Of a stretch of DNA of 51,330 bases, positions 1 to 7,545 are shown in pieces (positions within the stretch are counted from its first letter, which is position 1; every line of letters begins with the position of its first letter). The translations under genes and the position numbers were made by a program. The notes beneath the pieces are model-generated. The model was not told the DNA's origin. It did not search any database and was given only the letters and a program-made list of their open reading frames with translations. The DNA lies in the NCBI RefSeq assembly GCF_000819765.1, contig NZ_CDBT01000017.1, positions 62,239 through 113,568 of the forward strand, given 5' to 3'. Source of the stretch: Aeromonas bivalvium. Lineage in GTDB: Bacteria > Pseudomonadota > Gammaproteobacteria > Enterobacterales > Aeromonadaceae.

Positions 1-2
1 GC

Positions 3-197
3 TCCCCTCTTGTTTATCCATTCATGGATCAGTGGTTGGCTGAATCATGGTTGGCGCAGTATCTAACTGAAAAAAATGTTTTTCCATCCAACATAGAGCA
101 CATAACAATGACTGATGTCCTGCTCATTGGCGATGTTCATGATAGATTGTGTTTGTGGGTTCAATTTGAATCTATTTTCGGCGTAATTAGCGTGTGA
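3..197 (+). CDS. 3' end of an unknown ORF (partial, start outside window)
   Basis: One + frame is open from the window edge to a TGA at 195-197 and would encode about 64 C-terminal residues of a mostly polar protein ending in LFGVISV-like hydrophobic residues (visible motif LLIGDVHDRLCLWVQFES). I do not recognise a family. The stop lies 11 bases before the start of the MoxR-type ATPase gene on the same strand, which suggests co-transcription and perhaps a functional link to the ATPase/VWA pair. The base composition is AT-rich like the middle of the downstream locus and unlike the rest of the window. It could also be a chance open frame, since only its tail is visible. Confidence 0.4.
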   Translation, partial: SPLVYPFMDQWLAESWLAQYLTEKNVFPSNIEHITMTDVLLIGDVHDRLCLWVQFESIFGVISV

Positions 198-208
198 CTG
201 AGTGAAGG

Positions 209-2287
209 ATGAAACGGCAGATGCTCGAGATCAAACACAAACTGGCAGCCTTGTTGGCACAACTTAACGAAGGATTGGTGGAGCGCGATGAGGCAATGAA
301 GCTGGCATTGCTCTCGTTGCTGGCGGGAGAGAACATCCTGCTGGTGGGCCCACCGGGAACGGCAAAGAGCCTTATTTCTCGCCAGGTTGCCAAGGCTCTG
401 AAGGATGATGACAAAGAGGGATCCAGCCATTTTGAATATCTACTGACCAAATTTTCAACTCCCGAGGAGATTTTTGGCCCTCTCTCCATCTCCAAGCTGA
501 AAGAGGATCGTTTTGAGCGCAATACGGCGGGGTATCTGCCATCGGCACAGGTCGCGTTTCTCGATGAGATCTTTAAAGCCAGCTCCTCCATTCTCAATGC
601 CTTGCTGACCATTCTTAACGAACGTATCTATCACAATGGCGCGGCCGTTCAGAAAGTGCCGCTGCGCAGCCTGATCGCGGCTTCCAATGAACTGCCGACT
701 GGTCAGGAGGAACTGGGAGCACTTTATGACCGCTTCTTGCTGCGTAGCTTCGTTGATTATGTGAGCGAAGATAATTTACATAAGCTTTTTACCCTAGGAA
801 ATAGTGAGCACCTAGAACACTTGGCCTCATTGAAATTGGGTGAGTTAGCTGAACTTGATAAACAAGTTACGAGTGTACAACTCCCTGAGTTGATTCAGGA
901 AACTATTTTAGATATTTGGAAAAAACATAACGAGTTGTTTAAAGAAGATCGGAGAGAGGGATTATCTGATCGGCGTTTGGTAAAGGTTCTTCACCTGCTG
1001 AAGGTATCTGCCTTGACCAACGATAGAGACGAGGTTGATCTGTCAGATTTAATGCTATTACGCTATTGTCTGTGGAATCATATTGATAATAAAGGGAAAG
1101 TAACAACCCTAATTCACGATATATTGCGGCCATTTAGTCAAGTTTCTTCAAAAAACAATTATGATAAAGCGTATTACAGTCAGATCATTCCAATCAATAA
1201 TTCTGGTATAGCCTCAAGAGATAAGTCCATTGGTATTATTTCTGGGCTAGAAGGGAAAGGCACAGAGGATGATCCTATTCTAATTAAAAATTTCCACGAC
1301 TTTGGTCGTCTTGAGGAAAAGGGAGTCGGGGAGATGGGGTATTATTTCCGACAGATAGACGACATCGATCTCGCTGTATTGAAAACTTTCCCTGTAATTG
1401 AATTTAAGGGTGGTTATGACGGCAATGGTTTTAAAATTCAAGGGAGAGGCAAGAACGAAGCCATATTCAACAATATCTTGCCTGGCTCAGTCATTAAAAA
1501 CCTACATGTGATAGATTGCTCGCTATCGAATAACTCAACGGGTAGTGATATAAGTTTCTGCAAAGTTGGGCAAACTATGTTTTTGAATGGTGCGAGTGAC
1601 TGCAAAATCACAGGCTGTGTCATAATCGGCAGCCTAGCCAATCAAAGTCTAAATAAATCAAAGATATCTAACTGCTATATCCGTGGGCGCTCTATAGGTG
1701 ATGATTACCCCAAGCTATCAGTTTTGGTTGACAGCTGTGATGTTATGGACTGTCTTTTTTATATAGATAATTGTGATTATGGTAAACGATCAAATGGCGG
1801 TGTGGCTCACACGTGCAAAAATAGCATGGTAGAAAGATGCTTTATTACTGGAAAATTCACTATTCCATCAAGCATCAACATTTACTCAATGTCAGCGGGT
1901 TTTACTGCAAATACTGAGAACAATAAAATAAAAAACTGTGCGCTGGGGGTGGTATCGACCAATGCTGATAGATTTTACGGGTTTTGCTTTTCACACAGCA
2001 CCACAGAGTTATTGGGTAATGTAAGTGTAGGCACCAATAAATTCAGTGCTCCAGATGACATCATAAATGGAAGACCGGTTGATGGAGCTCGATTTAACCA
2101 AGGACTTTTACAACACTCGTTGGGTTGGGACTTTGAGAATATATGGCAGTGGAATGACCAGGCCAATAGCCCTAGATTACAGTCAGTCGGGCTGATGGCC
2201 GCTAACAATCCGATAGGCGAGCAGACACCAGCGTCAGACAAAATTGATCTATTATTGCAGCAGATAAATGCTAATCTCTGGGTATAA
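209..2287 (+). CDS. MoxR/RavA-type AAA+ ATPase fused to a GLUG-like beta-helix domain
   Basis: Residues 1-310 are a MoxR-family AAA+ ATPase closest in pattern to RavA: Walker A GPPGTAKS at 47-54, Walker B VAFLDE at 115-120, sensor 1 AASNELP at 157-163, YDRF near 174, and a sensor-2-like SDRRLVKVL near 250. RavA partners the VWA protein ViaA, and a VWA gene follows after 8 bases. From about residue 345 the RavA-type C-terminus is replaced by a segment opening with GKGTEDDPILI and followed by GGYDGNGFKIQG and IFNNILPGSVIKNLHV, then many short N/C/S-rich strands, closing with GWDFENIWQWN. That pattern is typical of GLUG/right-handed beta-helix proteins, which are normally secreted, yet no signal peptide is present. 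DNA after about 780 is markedly AT-rich (about 27% GC at 1141-1200). An ATG at 221 is an alternative start: GAAGG at 204-208 abuts the ATG at 209 but is 12 bases from 221. Confidence 0.85.
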   Translation: MKRQMLEIKHKLAALLAQLNEGLVERDEAMKLALLSLLAGENILLVGPPGTAKSLISRQVAKALKDDDKEGSSHFEYLLTKFSTPEEIFGPLSISKLKEDRFERNTAGYLPSAQVAFLDEIFKASSSILNALLTILNERIYHNGAAVQKVPLRSLIAASNELPTGQEELGALYDRFLLRSFVDYVSEDNLHKLFTLGNSEHLEHLASLKLGELAELDKQVTSVQLPELIQETILDIWKKHNELFKEDRREGLSDRRLVKVLHLLKVSALTNDRDEVDLSDLMLLRYCLWNHIDNKGKVTTLIHDILRPFSQVSSKNNYDKAYYSQIIPINNSGIASRDKSIGIISGLEGKGTEDDPILIKNFHDFGRLEEKGVGEMGYYFRQIDDIDLAVLKTFPVIEFKGGYDGNGFKIQGRGKNEAIFNNILPGSVIKNLHVIDCSLSNNSTGSDISFCKVGQTMFLNGASDCKITGCVIIGSLANQSLNKSKISNCYIRGRSIGDDYPKLSVLVDSCDVMDCLFYIDNCDYGKRSNGGVAHTCKNSMVERCFITGKFTIPSSINIYSMSAGFTANTENNKIKNCALGVVSTNADRFYGFCFSHSTTELLGNVSVGTNKFSAPDDIINGRPVDGARFNQGLLQHSLGWDFENIWQWNDQANSPRLQSVGLMAANNPIGEQTPASDKIDLLLQQINANLWV

Positions 2288-2295
2288 GGGGCACT

Positions 2296-3954
2296 ATGTT
2301 CGGTCTACTAGCTGGAATAGCCAGCTCATTATGGCGAGGCATAAGCGGTGTTGCGGCTACAATGCCGCTCGGGATAAAGGGCATAAAATATTTTATCGAC
2401 AGCAATTTTCGTGAGCAGGTAACGCCACAACCTGGCAGCGTGCTCTATAGCGATCTTGGATTCTTAGCAGAGCATTCCGGTATCTATGTTGGTGATGGGG
2501 AGATCTCAAATATTGAAGTTACAGATATTGGCGAGGGTACGGTAAGGCGTTGTGGTCCTGCAGATTTTACCTCCAAGAGTATTCTTGGTCGCAAGATTTA
2601 TGTCTCTTGTAATAGCTACGGAGCTGTTGGCTGTGAGGTGGTGGCTGACAAGGCCGAGAGTCATATTGGCGATCGTGGTTTTTATGGATTGATATTTGAG
2701 AATTGCCATGATTTTTCTCGGCAGTGCGTCAATCATTCGCCAAAAGGGAGAGAAGCCAGCCGGATTGAACGCCTCTTAGCACAAACCAATTTAGTCAGTG
2801 ATAATTGGGAGAGAACCATCAAAGAGCTAAAAGTTGCAGTCAAGAATAAACTGAGTGCGACCAAATGGCGATTATGGGACTGGGATGGCTCGCTAGCGGA
2901 TAATCCGGCCCTGGAACCGGATTGGCAGGCGCAGGAAGAACATCTTAAAAACCAGCCTCTCAGTGAGGAGGTGATGGCCGCGCTTCGGGCCGAGCTGGCA
3001 GAGTGTAAAGCCTATGAGGCAGAGCTGGTTGACGAGGAACTGCCTGCTGAAGTCCGTAAAAAGCTGGCAGGTTACGGTCAGTTATTAGGTGGTATAGATA
3101 CTACCTATGAAAAGGCCAAGCCCTTGTTGACGGCCTGTGCCGGTGCCAACTTCTCTTATCACGATCTCAAATTATGTCGCGATGATATTGAACCACTAGC
3201 CAGGCAGTTAGAGCAAAATCGCGTCATCAAGGAGTTGGTCCATAAGATGGGACGGGCCTATATCTCGGAAGAGAAGAAAAAACAGGCCCGGATCCCAAAG
3301 GCGAGCAAGAGTGAGGTGCACGGTACTCACCGTAGTGATGATCTGGCTCGTTTGCTTCCTACCGAGTTGGTCAATCTGGAAGATGAGGCGCTTGAAACGC
3401 TGTTCTATGCCCGTTTTCTGGAGCAAAACCTGATGACCTATGAGTTGCAGGGAGTCTCGTTGACTCAGGGTGAACAGCTTGAGTTGGAGAAAAAGCGTAC
3501 AGGGCCTGTGGTCGCCTGTCTGGATACATCCGGTAGCATGAGCGGGGTACCACTACTGAAAGCCAGGGCGTTATTGCTGGCTGTGTCGGCAATCCTGCAG
3601 CAAGAGGCGCGTTCTCTGCATGTCGTGCTCTTCGGTGACAATGGGGAGTTGAGAGAATATGTCATGCATGAAGAAAACAGTGCTGCTGGATTGCTCCATT
3701 TCTTGCGACAGGGATTCGGTGGTGGCACGGACTTTGAAACACCGCTGAACCGTGCCTGTGAGATCATCAGGGATGCTAAGGCATACGAGAAGGCCGATAT
3801 TCTGATGATCTCTGATGGGGATTGTGTTCTTTCGGATGACTACATCGAACACCTGCAAACTAGAAAGAAGATCCTGGATTGTTCAATTTATTCGGTGCTT
3901 TGCCATGGTCAACGAGTTACTGACCGATTCAGTGACGAAGTCGTAGTCTTATAG
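2296..3954 (+). CDS. VWA-domain protein with LRAT/NlpC-P60-like N-terminal domain
   Basis: The 552-residue product has a C-terminal von Willebrand A domain (about 400-552) with an intact MIDAS: DTSGS at 410-414, Thr478 in GGGTD and Asp507 in SDGD. The central helical part (about 200-395, including LARLLPTELVNL) resembles ViaA-type VWA proteins that work with MoxR ATPases. The N-terminus differs from ViaA: residues 44-62 read PQPGSVLYSDLGFLAEHSG, continuing to YVGDG at 64-68, and residues 129-144 contain FENCHDFSRQC. This is the His ... NC(E/H)xF pattern of LRAT-like permuted NlpC/P60 papain-fold enzymes, with His60 and Cys137 as the probable catalytic pair. An amphipathic stretch fills residues 1-35. 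A GGGG ribosome site precedes the ATG, and the gene is 8 bases behind the ATPase gene. I infer an enzyme-bearing partner of the ATPase; the substrate is unknown. Confidence 0.8.
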   Translation: MFGLLAGIASSLWRGISGVAATMPLGIKGIKYFIDSNFREQVTPQPGSVLYSDLGFLAEHSGIYVGDGEISNIEVTDIGEGTVRRCGPADFTSKSILGRKIYVSCNSYGAVGCEVVADKAESHIGDRGFYGLIFENCHDFSRQCVNHSPKGREASRIERLLAQTNLVSDNWERTIKELKVAVKNKLSATKWRLWDWDGSLADNPALEPDWQAQEEHLKNQPLSEEVMAALRAELAECKAYEAELVDEELPAEVRKKLAGYGQLLGGIDTTYEKAKPLLTACAGANFSYHDLKLCRDDIEPLARQLEQNRVIKELVHKMGRAYISEEKKKQARIPKASKSEVHGTHRSDDLARLLPTELVNLEDEALETLFYARFLEQNLMTYELQGVSLTQGEQLELEKKRTGPVVACLDTSGSMSGVPLLKARALLLAVSAILQQEARSLHVVLFGDNGELREYVMHEENSAAGLLHFLRQGFGGGTDFETPLNRACEIIRDAKAYEKADILMISDGDCVLSDDYIEHLQTRKKILDCSIYSVLCHGQRVTDRFSDEVVVL

Positions 3955-3983
3955 GGTTCGGTAGTGTGTTCGAAGAATGAGAT

Positions 3984-4014
3984 AAAGAGGGGGGCCATAT
4001 TGGCTCCCCTCTTT
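3984..4014 (+). terminator. Hairpin downstream of the MoxR-VWA pair
   Basis: A 14-bp stem (3984-3997 with 4001-4014, one G-T pair) closes on a 3-base loop, 29 bases after the VWA gene stop. The stem ends in TTT but no longer T-run follows. It lies between genes that converge from both sides, so it may act in either direction. Confidence 0.6.
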
Positions 4015-4060
4015 GCTGTGGCCGTCGTGTGTGGCCTGCCGGGTCAGGCTCAATGACGGA

Positions 4061-4177
4061 GGTCGATCTGTAATATATCTGCTTCGTCGCGGTGCTTCGA
4101 TGCTTGAGCTCGCCCTCAGTGGTTGATCTCGATACGGACGATCTCTTCCTCGTCGCGATACTGGCGCTTGAGCTCGC
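4061..4177 (-). repeat. Decayed tandem copy of the yeaC 3' end
   Basis: Positions 4061-4113 resemble 4121-4177, which is the last coding part of yeaC. Both begin GGT(C/T)GATCT, share TCGTCGCG (4084-4091 and 4150-4157), and share the 12-mer GCTTGAGCTCGC (4102-4113 and 4166-4177) at nearly equal spacing. The outer copy lies just past the stop codon on the gene's strand. I infer an old tandem duplication spanning the stop. Confidence 0.6.
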
Positions 4178-4394
4178 TCTTGCTCTTCATCACGATTTCG
4201 CCATCCGCCCCGATATTCATGTGTTCCGGGTTGGTCAGGTGCATCGCCTGCCAGGCCATCACCGCCTGGAGCGAGGTGGCCTTCTGCTCCTCGGTGAGGG
4301 GCTTGCCATCGGGCCATTTGCCCAGTTCAACCGCGGTCTTGAGCCGCTCGTAGACTTCCTGGGGCATCTGTCCTATGACCTGTTGAAATGACAT
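4116..4394 (-). CDS. yeaC: YeaC-like DUF1315 family protein
   Basis: The 92-residue product matches the small DUF1315/YeaC family of gammaproteobacteria along its whole length, with the family signatures EVYERLKTAVELGKWPDG, LTEEQK and MKSKSELK. No biochemical role is established for the family. There is no signal peptide or membrane segment, so it is probably cytosolic. It is separated by 63 bases from the long-form gap gene upstream on the same strand and may be read with it. In E. coli yeaC also lies in the neighbourhood of gapA, which supports the assignment by context. The last codons are duplicated in decayed form beyond the stop codon. Confidence 0.85.
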   Translation of the reverse strand: MSFQQVIGQMPQEVYERLKTAVELGKWPDGKPLTEEQKATSLQAVMAWQAMHLTNPEHMNIGADGEIVMKSKSELKRQYRDEEEIVRIEINH

Positions 4395-4444
4395 GCTCTC
4401 TCTCCTCGCAAACCCGAAACAATGAATGCCTGACTCAGGCGGGC

Positions 4445-4490
4445 AGATCCTGGCGGACTATGCCGGTAGATCCTGGCGGACTACGCCGGC
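4445..4490 (-). repeat. 23-bp tandem duplication across the gap stop codon
   Basis: Positions 4445-4467 and 4468-4490 are 23-base tandem units differing at only two bases. The inner unit codes the end of the gap protein; the outer unit recreates a stop (TAG at 4458-4460). The undisturbed ancestral end would have read CTG CCC GCC TGA (LPA stop); the present end reads CTA CCG GCA TAG, giving the same last residues LPA. Confidence 0.9.
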
Positions 4491-5891
4491 CATCTTCTCC
4501 ATCACCCGTACCACCTGGCAGCTGTAGCCAAACTCGTTGTCATACCAGACATAGAGTACGCAGTGATCGTCCTCGGCGATGGTGGCCTGGGAGTCCACTA
4601 TACCCGCAAAACGGGAACCCACCATGTCGGAAGAGACCAGTTCCGTGCTGGCGCTGAAGTCGATCTGGCGATGCAGGGAGGAGCTCAGGGACGCCTGCTG
4701 CAGATAGGCGTTGAGGCTCTCCCGATCCGTGCTCTGCTCCAGCGACAGGTTGATGATGGCCAGGGACACATTGGGGGTGGGCACCCGGATGGCATTGCCG
4801 GTCAGCTTGCCCTTGAGCGCGGGCAGGGCCTTGGCCACCGCCTTGGCGGCGCCCGTGCTGGTCATCACCATGTTGAGGGCCGCGCTGCGACCGCGCCGCT
4901 CCCCCTTGTGGTAGTTGTCGATGAGGTTCTGATCGTTGGTGTAGGAGTGGACCGTCTCCACGTGACCGTGGACGATGCCGTATTTGTCCTGCATCACCTT
5001 GAGCACCGGGGTGATGGCGTTGGTGGTGCAGGAGGCGGCGGAGACTATCCTGTCATCCGGGCCTATCACGGCGTGGTTGACCCCGAACACCACGTTTTTC
5101 ATCTCCCCCTTGCCCGGGGCGGTCAGCAGCACCTTGGCGGCGCCGCGGGCCTTGAGGTGTTCGGACAGGCCCGCCTCATCACGCCAGACCCCGGTGTTGT
5201 CGACGATCAGCGCATCGTGAATGCCGTAGGCGGTGTAGTCGATGTCGGCCGGGCTGTTTGCATAGATCACCTGGATGAAGGTGCCGTTGGCGATGATGGC
5301 ACTGCGATCACTGTCCACCTCGATGGAGCCGTTGAAGGGGCCGTGCACCGAGTCGCGGCGCAGCAGGCTGGCCCGCTTCTCCAGATCCCCCTCGCGCCCG
5401 CCCCGCACCACGATGGCACGCAGGCGCAGGGCGTTGGCGGCGCCGGTGCGCTCGATCAGCAGCCGGGCCAGCAGGCGGCCGATGCGGCCAAAGCCGTAGA
5501 GCACCACGTCGGTGGGCGCCGGCAGGGCACCCTGGCCCAGGGCCGGGGCCAGCTTGGCCTTGAGGTAATCCGCGATGCCCGCCTCGTCACCATGGTCGCG
5601 CCAGTAGCCGACCGCCAGTTTGCCCAGATCGATCTCGGCGGCGCTGGGGGCCAGTTCGCACAGGGCGCGAAGCAGGGGGAAACTGTGCTGGATGGGGAGG
5701 GGTTGGCCTTCGTGGCGGCGAACCACCCGGTGGGCTTTGAGGATATCGATGGTGGAGGCGTTTTGCAGGGGGCGTCCGTAGACGGTGATCTCGATCCCTT
5801 GCTGGCGGTAGAGGCGACCGATCAAGGGTTGCATGGCTTCGGCGAGCTCCTGGCTCTCCTGCCACGCTTGCAAGTAGTGCTCGTGGGTCAT
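4458..5891 (-). CDS. gap: Glyceraldehyde-3-phosphate dehydrogenase, long form
   Basis: This enzyme oxidises and phosphorylates glyceraldehyde 3-phosphate to 1,3-bisphosphoglycerate with a nicotinamide cofactor. The dinucleotide-binding motif YGFGRIGR is at 132-139, the catalytic cysteine is Cys288 in SAASCTTN, and the paired catalytic histidine is His315 in ETVHSYTND. At 477 residues it is about 130-140 residues longer than standard GapA; the extra part is an N-terminal extension before the Rossmann fold, a form found in Vibrio and Shewanella relatives beside their ordinary GapA. The role of the extension is not known. The gene precedes yeaC on the same strand and diverges from the lipoprotein gene. 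Its 3' end bears a 23-bp tandem duplication that leaves the protein sequence intact. Confidence 0.93.
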   Translation of the reverse strand: MTHEHYLQAWQESQELAEAMQPLIGRLYRQQGIEITVYGRPLQNASTIDILKAHRVVRRHEGQPLPIQHSFPLLRALCELAPSAAEIDLGKLAVGYWRDHGDEAGIADYLKAKLAPALGQGALPAPTDVVLYGFGRIGRLLARLLIERTGAANALRLRAIVVRGGREGDLEKRASLLRRDSVHGPFNGSIEVDSDRSAIIANGTFIQVIYANSPADIDYTAYGIHDALIVDNTGVWRDEAGLSEHLKARGAAKVLLTAPGKGEMKNVVFGVNHAVIGPDDRIVSAASCTTNAITPVLKVMQDKYGIVHGHVETVHSYTNDQNLIDNYHKGERRGRSAALNMVMTSTGAAKAVAKALPALKGKLTGNAIRVPTPNVSLAIINLSLEQSTDRESLNAYLQQASLSSSLHRQIDFSASTELVSSDMVGSRFAGIVDSQATIAEDDHCVLYVWYDNEFGYSCQVVRVMEKMAGVVRQDLPA

Positions 5892-6106
5892 TAACCAGAT
5901 CCTTTATTTCACGTAACCGTGTCATTCACGTTGTTGAAGCAAAAAGAAATTCGTCAAATGCAGATCACTGTAGGGGCGTATAATTCGTTATATTATTCTG
6001 CAATCGCGGCCAGCTTTTGGCGCGCGCATTGTAATGGATATGTGAGTGGTTTGCTAGCCAAGGGTGGCGAAAGCAGGCTGTCGATGTTATCAACCAGATG
6101 TAAACC

Positions 6107-6907
6107 ATGACCCATTTTCCACTACGTCGGGCCGTTGTTGGTCTCGCCATGGGGCTCAGCCTCGTTGCCTGCAACGATGATCGCCTCCATAACATCTGTG
6201 CCAATCACCCCGAGCTCTGTCAGGACCTGGTGGACGATGGCTGGTGCCGCTATGAGCGCACCGATGTGATCCGGGCCCGCTTCTACCTCAAGCAGGAGGG
6301 GAGCGATCGCCACAAGTACGAGCTGATGAGCAAGCTGGAAGATTACCTGCGCTGCATCGAACGCTCGACCCACATAGAGTACAAGTACGCCAAGGAGCGC
6401 AAGAGCAGCCGGGTCGAGGGGATGCTGGCTGCCGGCGCCGAGCTGGAGCGGCTCGACGAGCAGACCCGCGGCTCCCAGGATCCCTACCTGTTGATCTGGC
6501 ACTGGACCAACAACACCAACGAGCAGGCGCGCCAGCAGTTCCTGGCCCTGGCGGGAACCCAGGCCCTGGAGGAGCCCGCCTTGCAGCTCGCCCTGGGGGG
6601 CATCTATGCCAAGACGGACCCCAGGCGGGCCATCCAGGTGATGGAGCACGGTCTCTCCCTCTACCGGGCGGGGGATGAGGTGGATCCGCGGCTGTTGACC
6701 TCATTGAGCACCCTGCACATGGGCCAGAAGCAGTATCAGGAGGCCTACCTGTGGGGCAAGGTCAGCACCGCCTTTCAGGAAGGGGGCGATCTCTCGGTCA
6801 AGCGCTTTGGCCTCTATCACACCCTGGGCAAGGAGGAGCTGGCGACCCTGGATGCCCGGGCCGAGGAGCTGGTGGCGCAGATCAAGGCGGGGGCCTACCG
6901 TCCATGA
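6107..6907 (+). CDS. DUF2989 family lipoprotein
   Basis: The 266-residue product starts with a short charged segment, a hydrophobic stretch and the lipobox LVAC (19-22), so Cys22 should be lipidated and the mature protein anchored facing the periplasm. The residue after the cysteine is Asn, not Asp, so no clear inner-membrane retention signal is present. The remainder is helical with TPR-like features around 150-250 (TDPRRAIQVMEHGLSLY, QKQYQEAYLWGK) and resembles DUF2989 proteins of Vibrio, Shewanella and Aeromonas. No function is established. Its stop overlaps the start of the NUDIX gene in the sequence ATGA, implying translational coupling. No strong ribosome-binding site is visible before the ATG. 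Confidence 0.75.
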   Translation: MTHFPLRRAVVGLAMGLSLVACNDDRLHNICANHPELCQDLVDDGWCRYERTDVIRARFYLKQEGSDRHKYELMSKLEDYLRCIERSTHIEYKYAKERKSSRVEGMLAAGAELERLDEQTRGSQDPYLLIWHWTNNTNEQARQQFLALAGTQALEEPALQLALGGIYAKTDPRRAIQVMEHGLSLYRAGDEVDPRLLTSLSTLHMGQKQYQEAYLWGKVSTAFQEGGDLSVKRFGLYHTLGKEELATLDARAEELVAQIKAGAYRP

Positions 6908-7464
6908 GCACCCAGGATCCGGATACGCTGAAGCTGTCCCCCTTCTCCCTGCGCCTGATGCACGGGGACTTTCCCCGGCTGGAGCGGCTGCTGGAGCGCG
7001 TCACCGTGCGGGCCGTGGTACTGCGGGGCGAGGAACTGCTGCTGGTGCACTCCCGCGTCAACGGGGACTTCATGTTCCCGGGGGGCGGCGTCGAGCCCGG
7101 CGAGAGCCACAGGGATGCCCTGGCCCGGGAGCTGCGCGAAGAGTGTGGCGCCGAGTTGCTGGCTCAGGGAGCCCTGCTCGGCGAGACCCGGGAGTATCGC
7201 AACGCCCGGGAGCCCGACTATGACGCCTACTGCATCCGCTCCCTCTACTACCTGTGCCAGGTGGCAGAAAGCCGCAGTCAGCCCAGGCTGCAAGCCTACG
7301 AGCAGCGGCTCGGCTTCAGCGCAGACTGGCACGCCATGGAGGAGGCGCTCCACAACAATCAATGGCTGCTCGGCGGCCGCTGTCCCCAGTGGACCCATCG
7401 CGAGACCCGGGTGCTGGCCCAGCTGCACCGCTGGCACAGTGAGGGGCTGCTGGGCCCCCTCTGA
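6904..7464 (+). CDS. NUDIX hydrolase
   Basis: This 186-residue protein carries a complete NUDIX box: GGVEPGE followed seven residues later by RELREECGA, matching GX5EX7REUXEEXGU, around residues 59-81. NUDIX enzymes cleave nucleoside diphosphates linked to another moiety and need a divalent metal; the substrate cannot be told from sequence. The start chosen is the ATG at 6904, which overlaps the TGA of the lipoprotein gene (ATGA). A longer upstream frame exists but would overlap the lipoprotein gene by 150 bases and lacks a family-like N-terminus. The gene ends before a strong terminator shared with the convergent sppA. Confidence 0.85.
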   Translation: MSTQDPDTLKLSPFSLRLMHGDFPRLERLLERVTVRAVVLRGEELLLVHSRVNGDFMFPGGGVEPGESHRDALARELREECGAELLAQGALLGETREYRNAREPDYDAYCIRSLYYLCQVAESRSQPRLQAYEQRLGFSADWHAMEEALHNNQWLLGGRCPQWTHRETRVLAQLHRWHSEGLLGPL

Positions 7465-7494
7465 TCCCCGGGTGACGACCTGGGACGCAAAAGA

Positions 7495-7519
7495 AAACCG
7501 CCCCGGAAAGGGGCGGTTT
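7495..7519. terminator. Bidirectional terminator between NUDIX gene and sppA
   Basis: A perfect 10-bp stem (7495-7504 with 7510-7519) of AAACCGCCCC type has a 5-base loop. A-rich and T-rich flanks on either side suit termination on both strands for these convergent genes. Confidence 0.85.
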
Positions 7520-7545
7520 GTCATGGTGGGTCGTCAGCGGGTCGC

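Noticed and set aside
4563..5894. 443-codon + strand frame opposite gap
   Set aside because: Antisense to a gene with intact catalytic residues.
5919..6110. 63-codon + strand frame in the gap-lipoprotein spacer
   Set aside because: No ribosome site, no recognisable motif, and it overlaps the lipoprotein start region; the spacer more likely holds divergent promoters (a TATAAT at 5979-5984 lacks a good -35).
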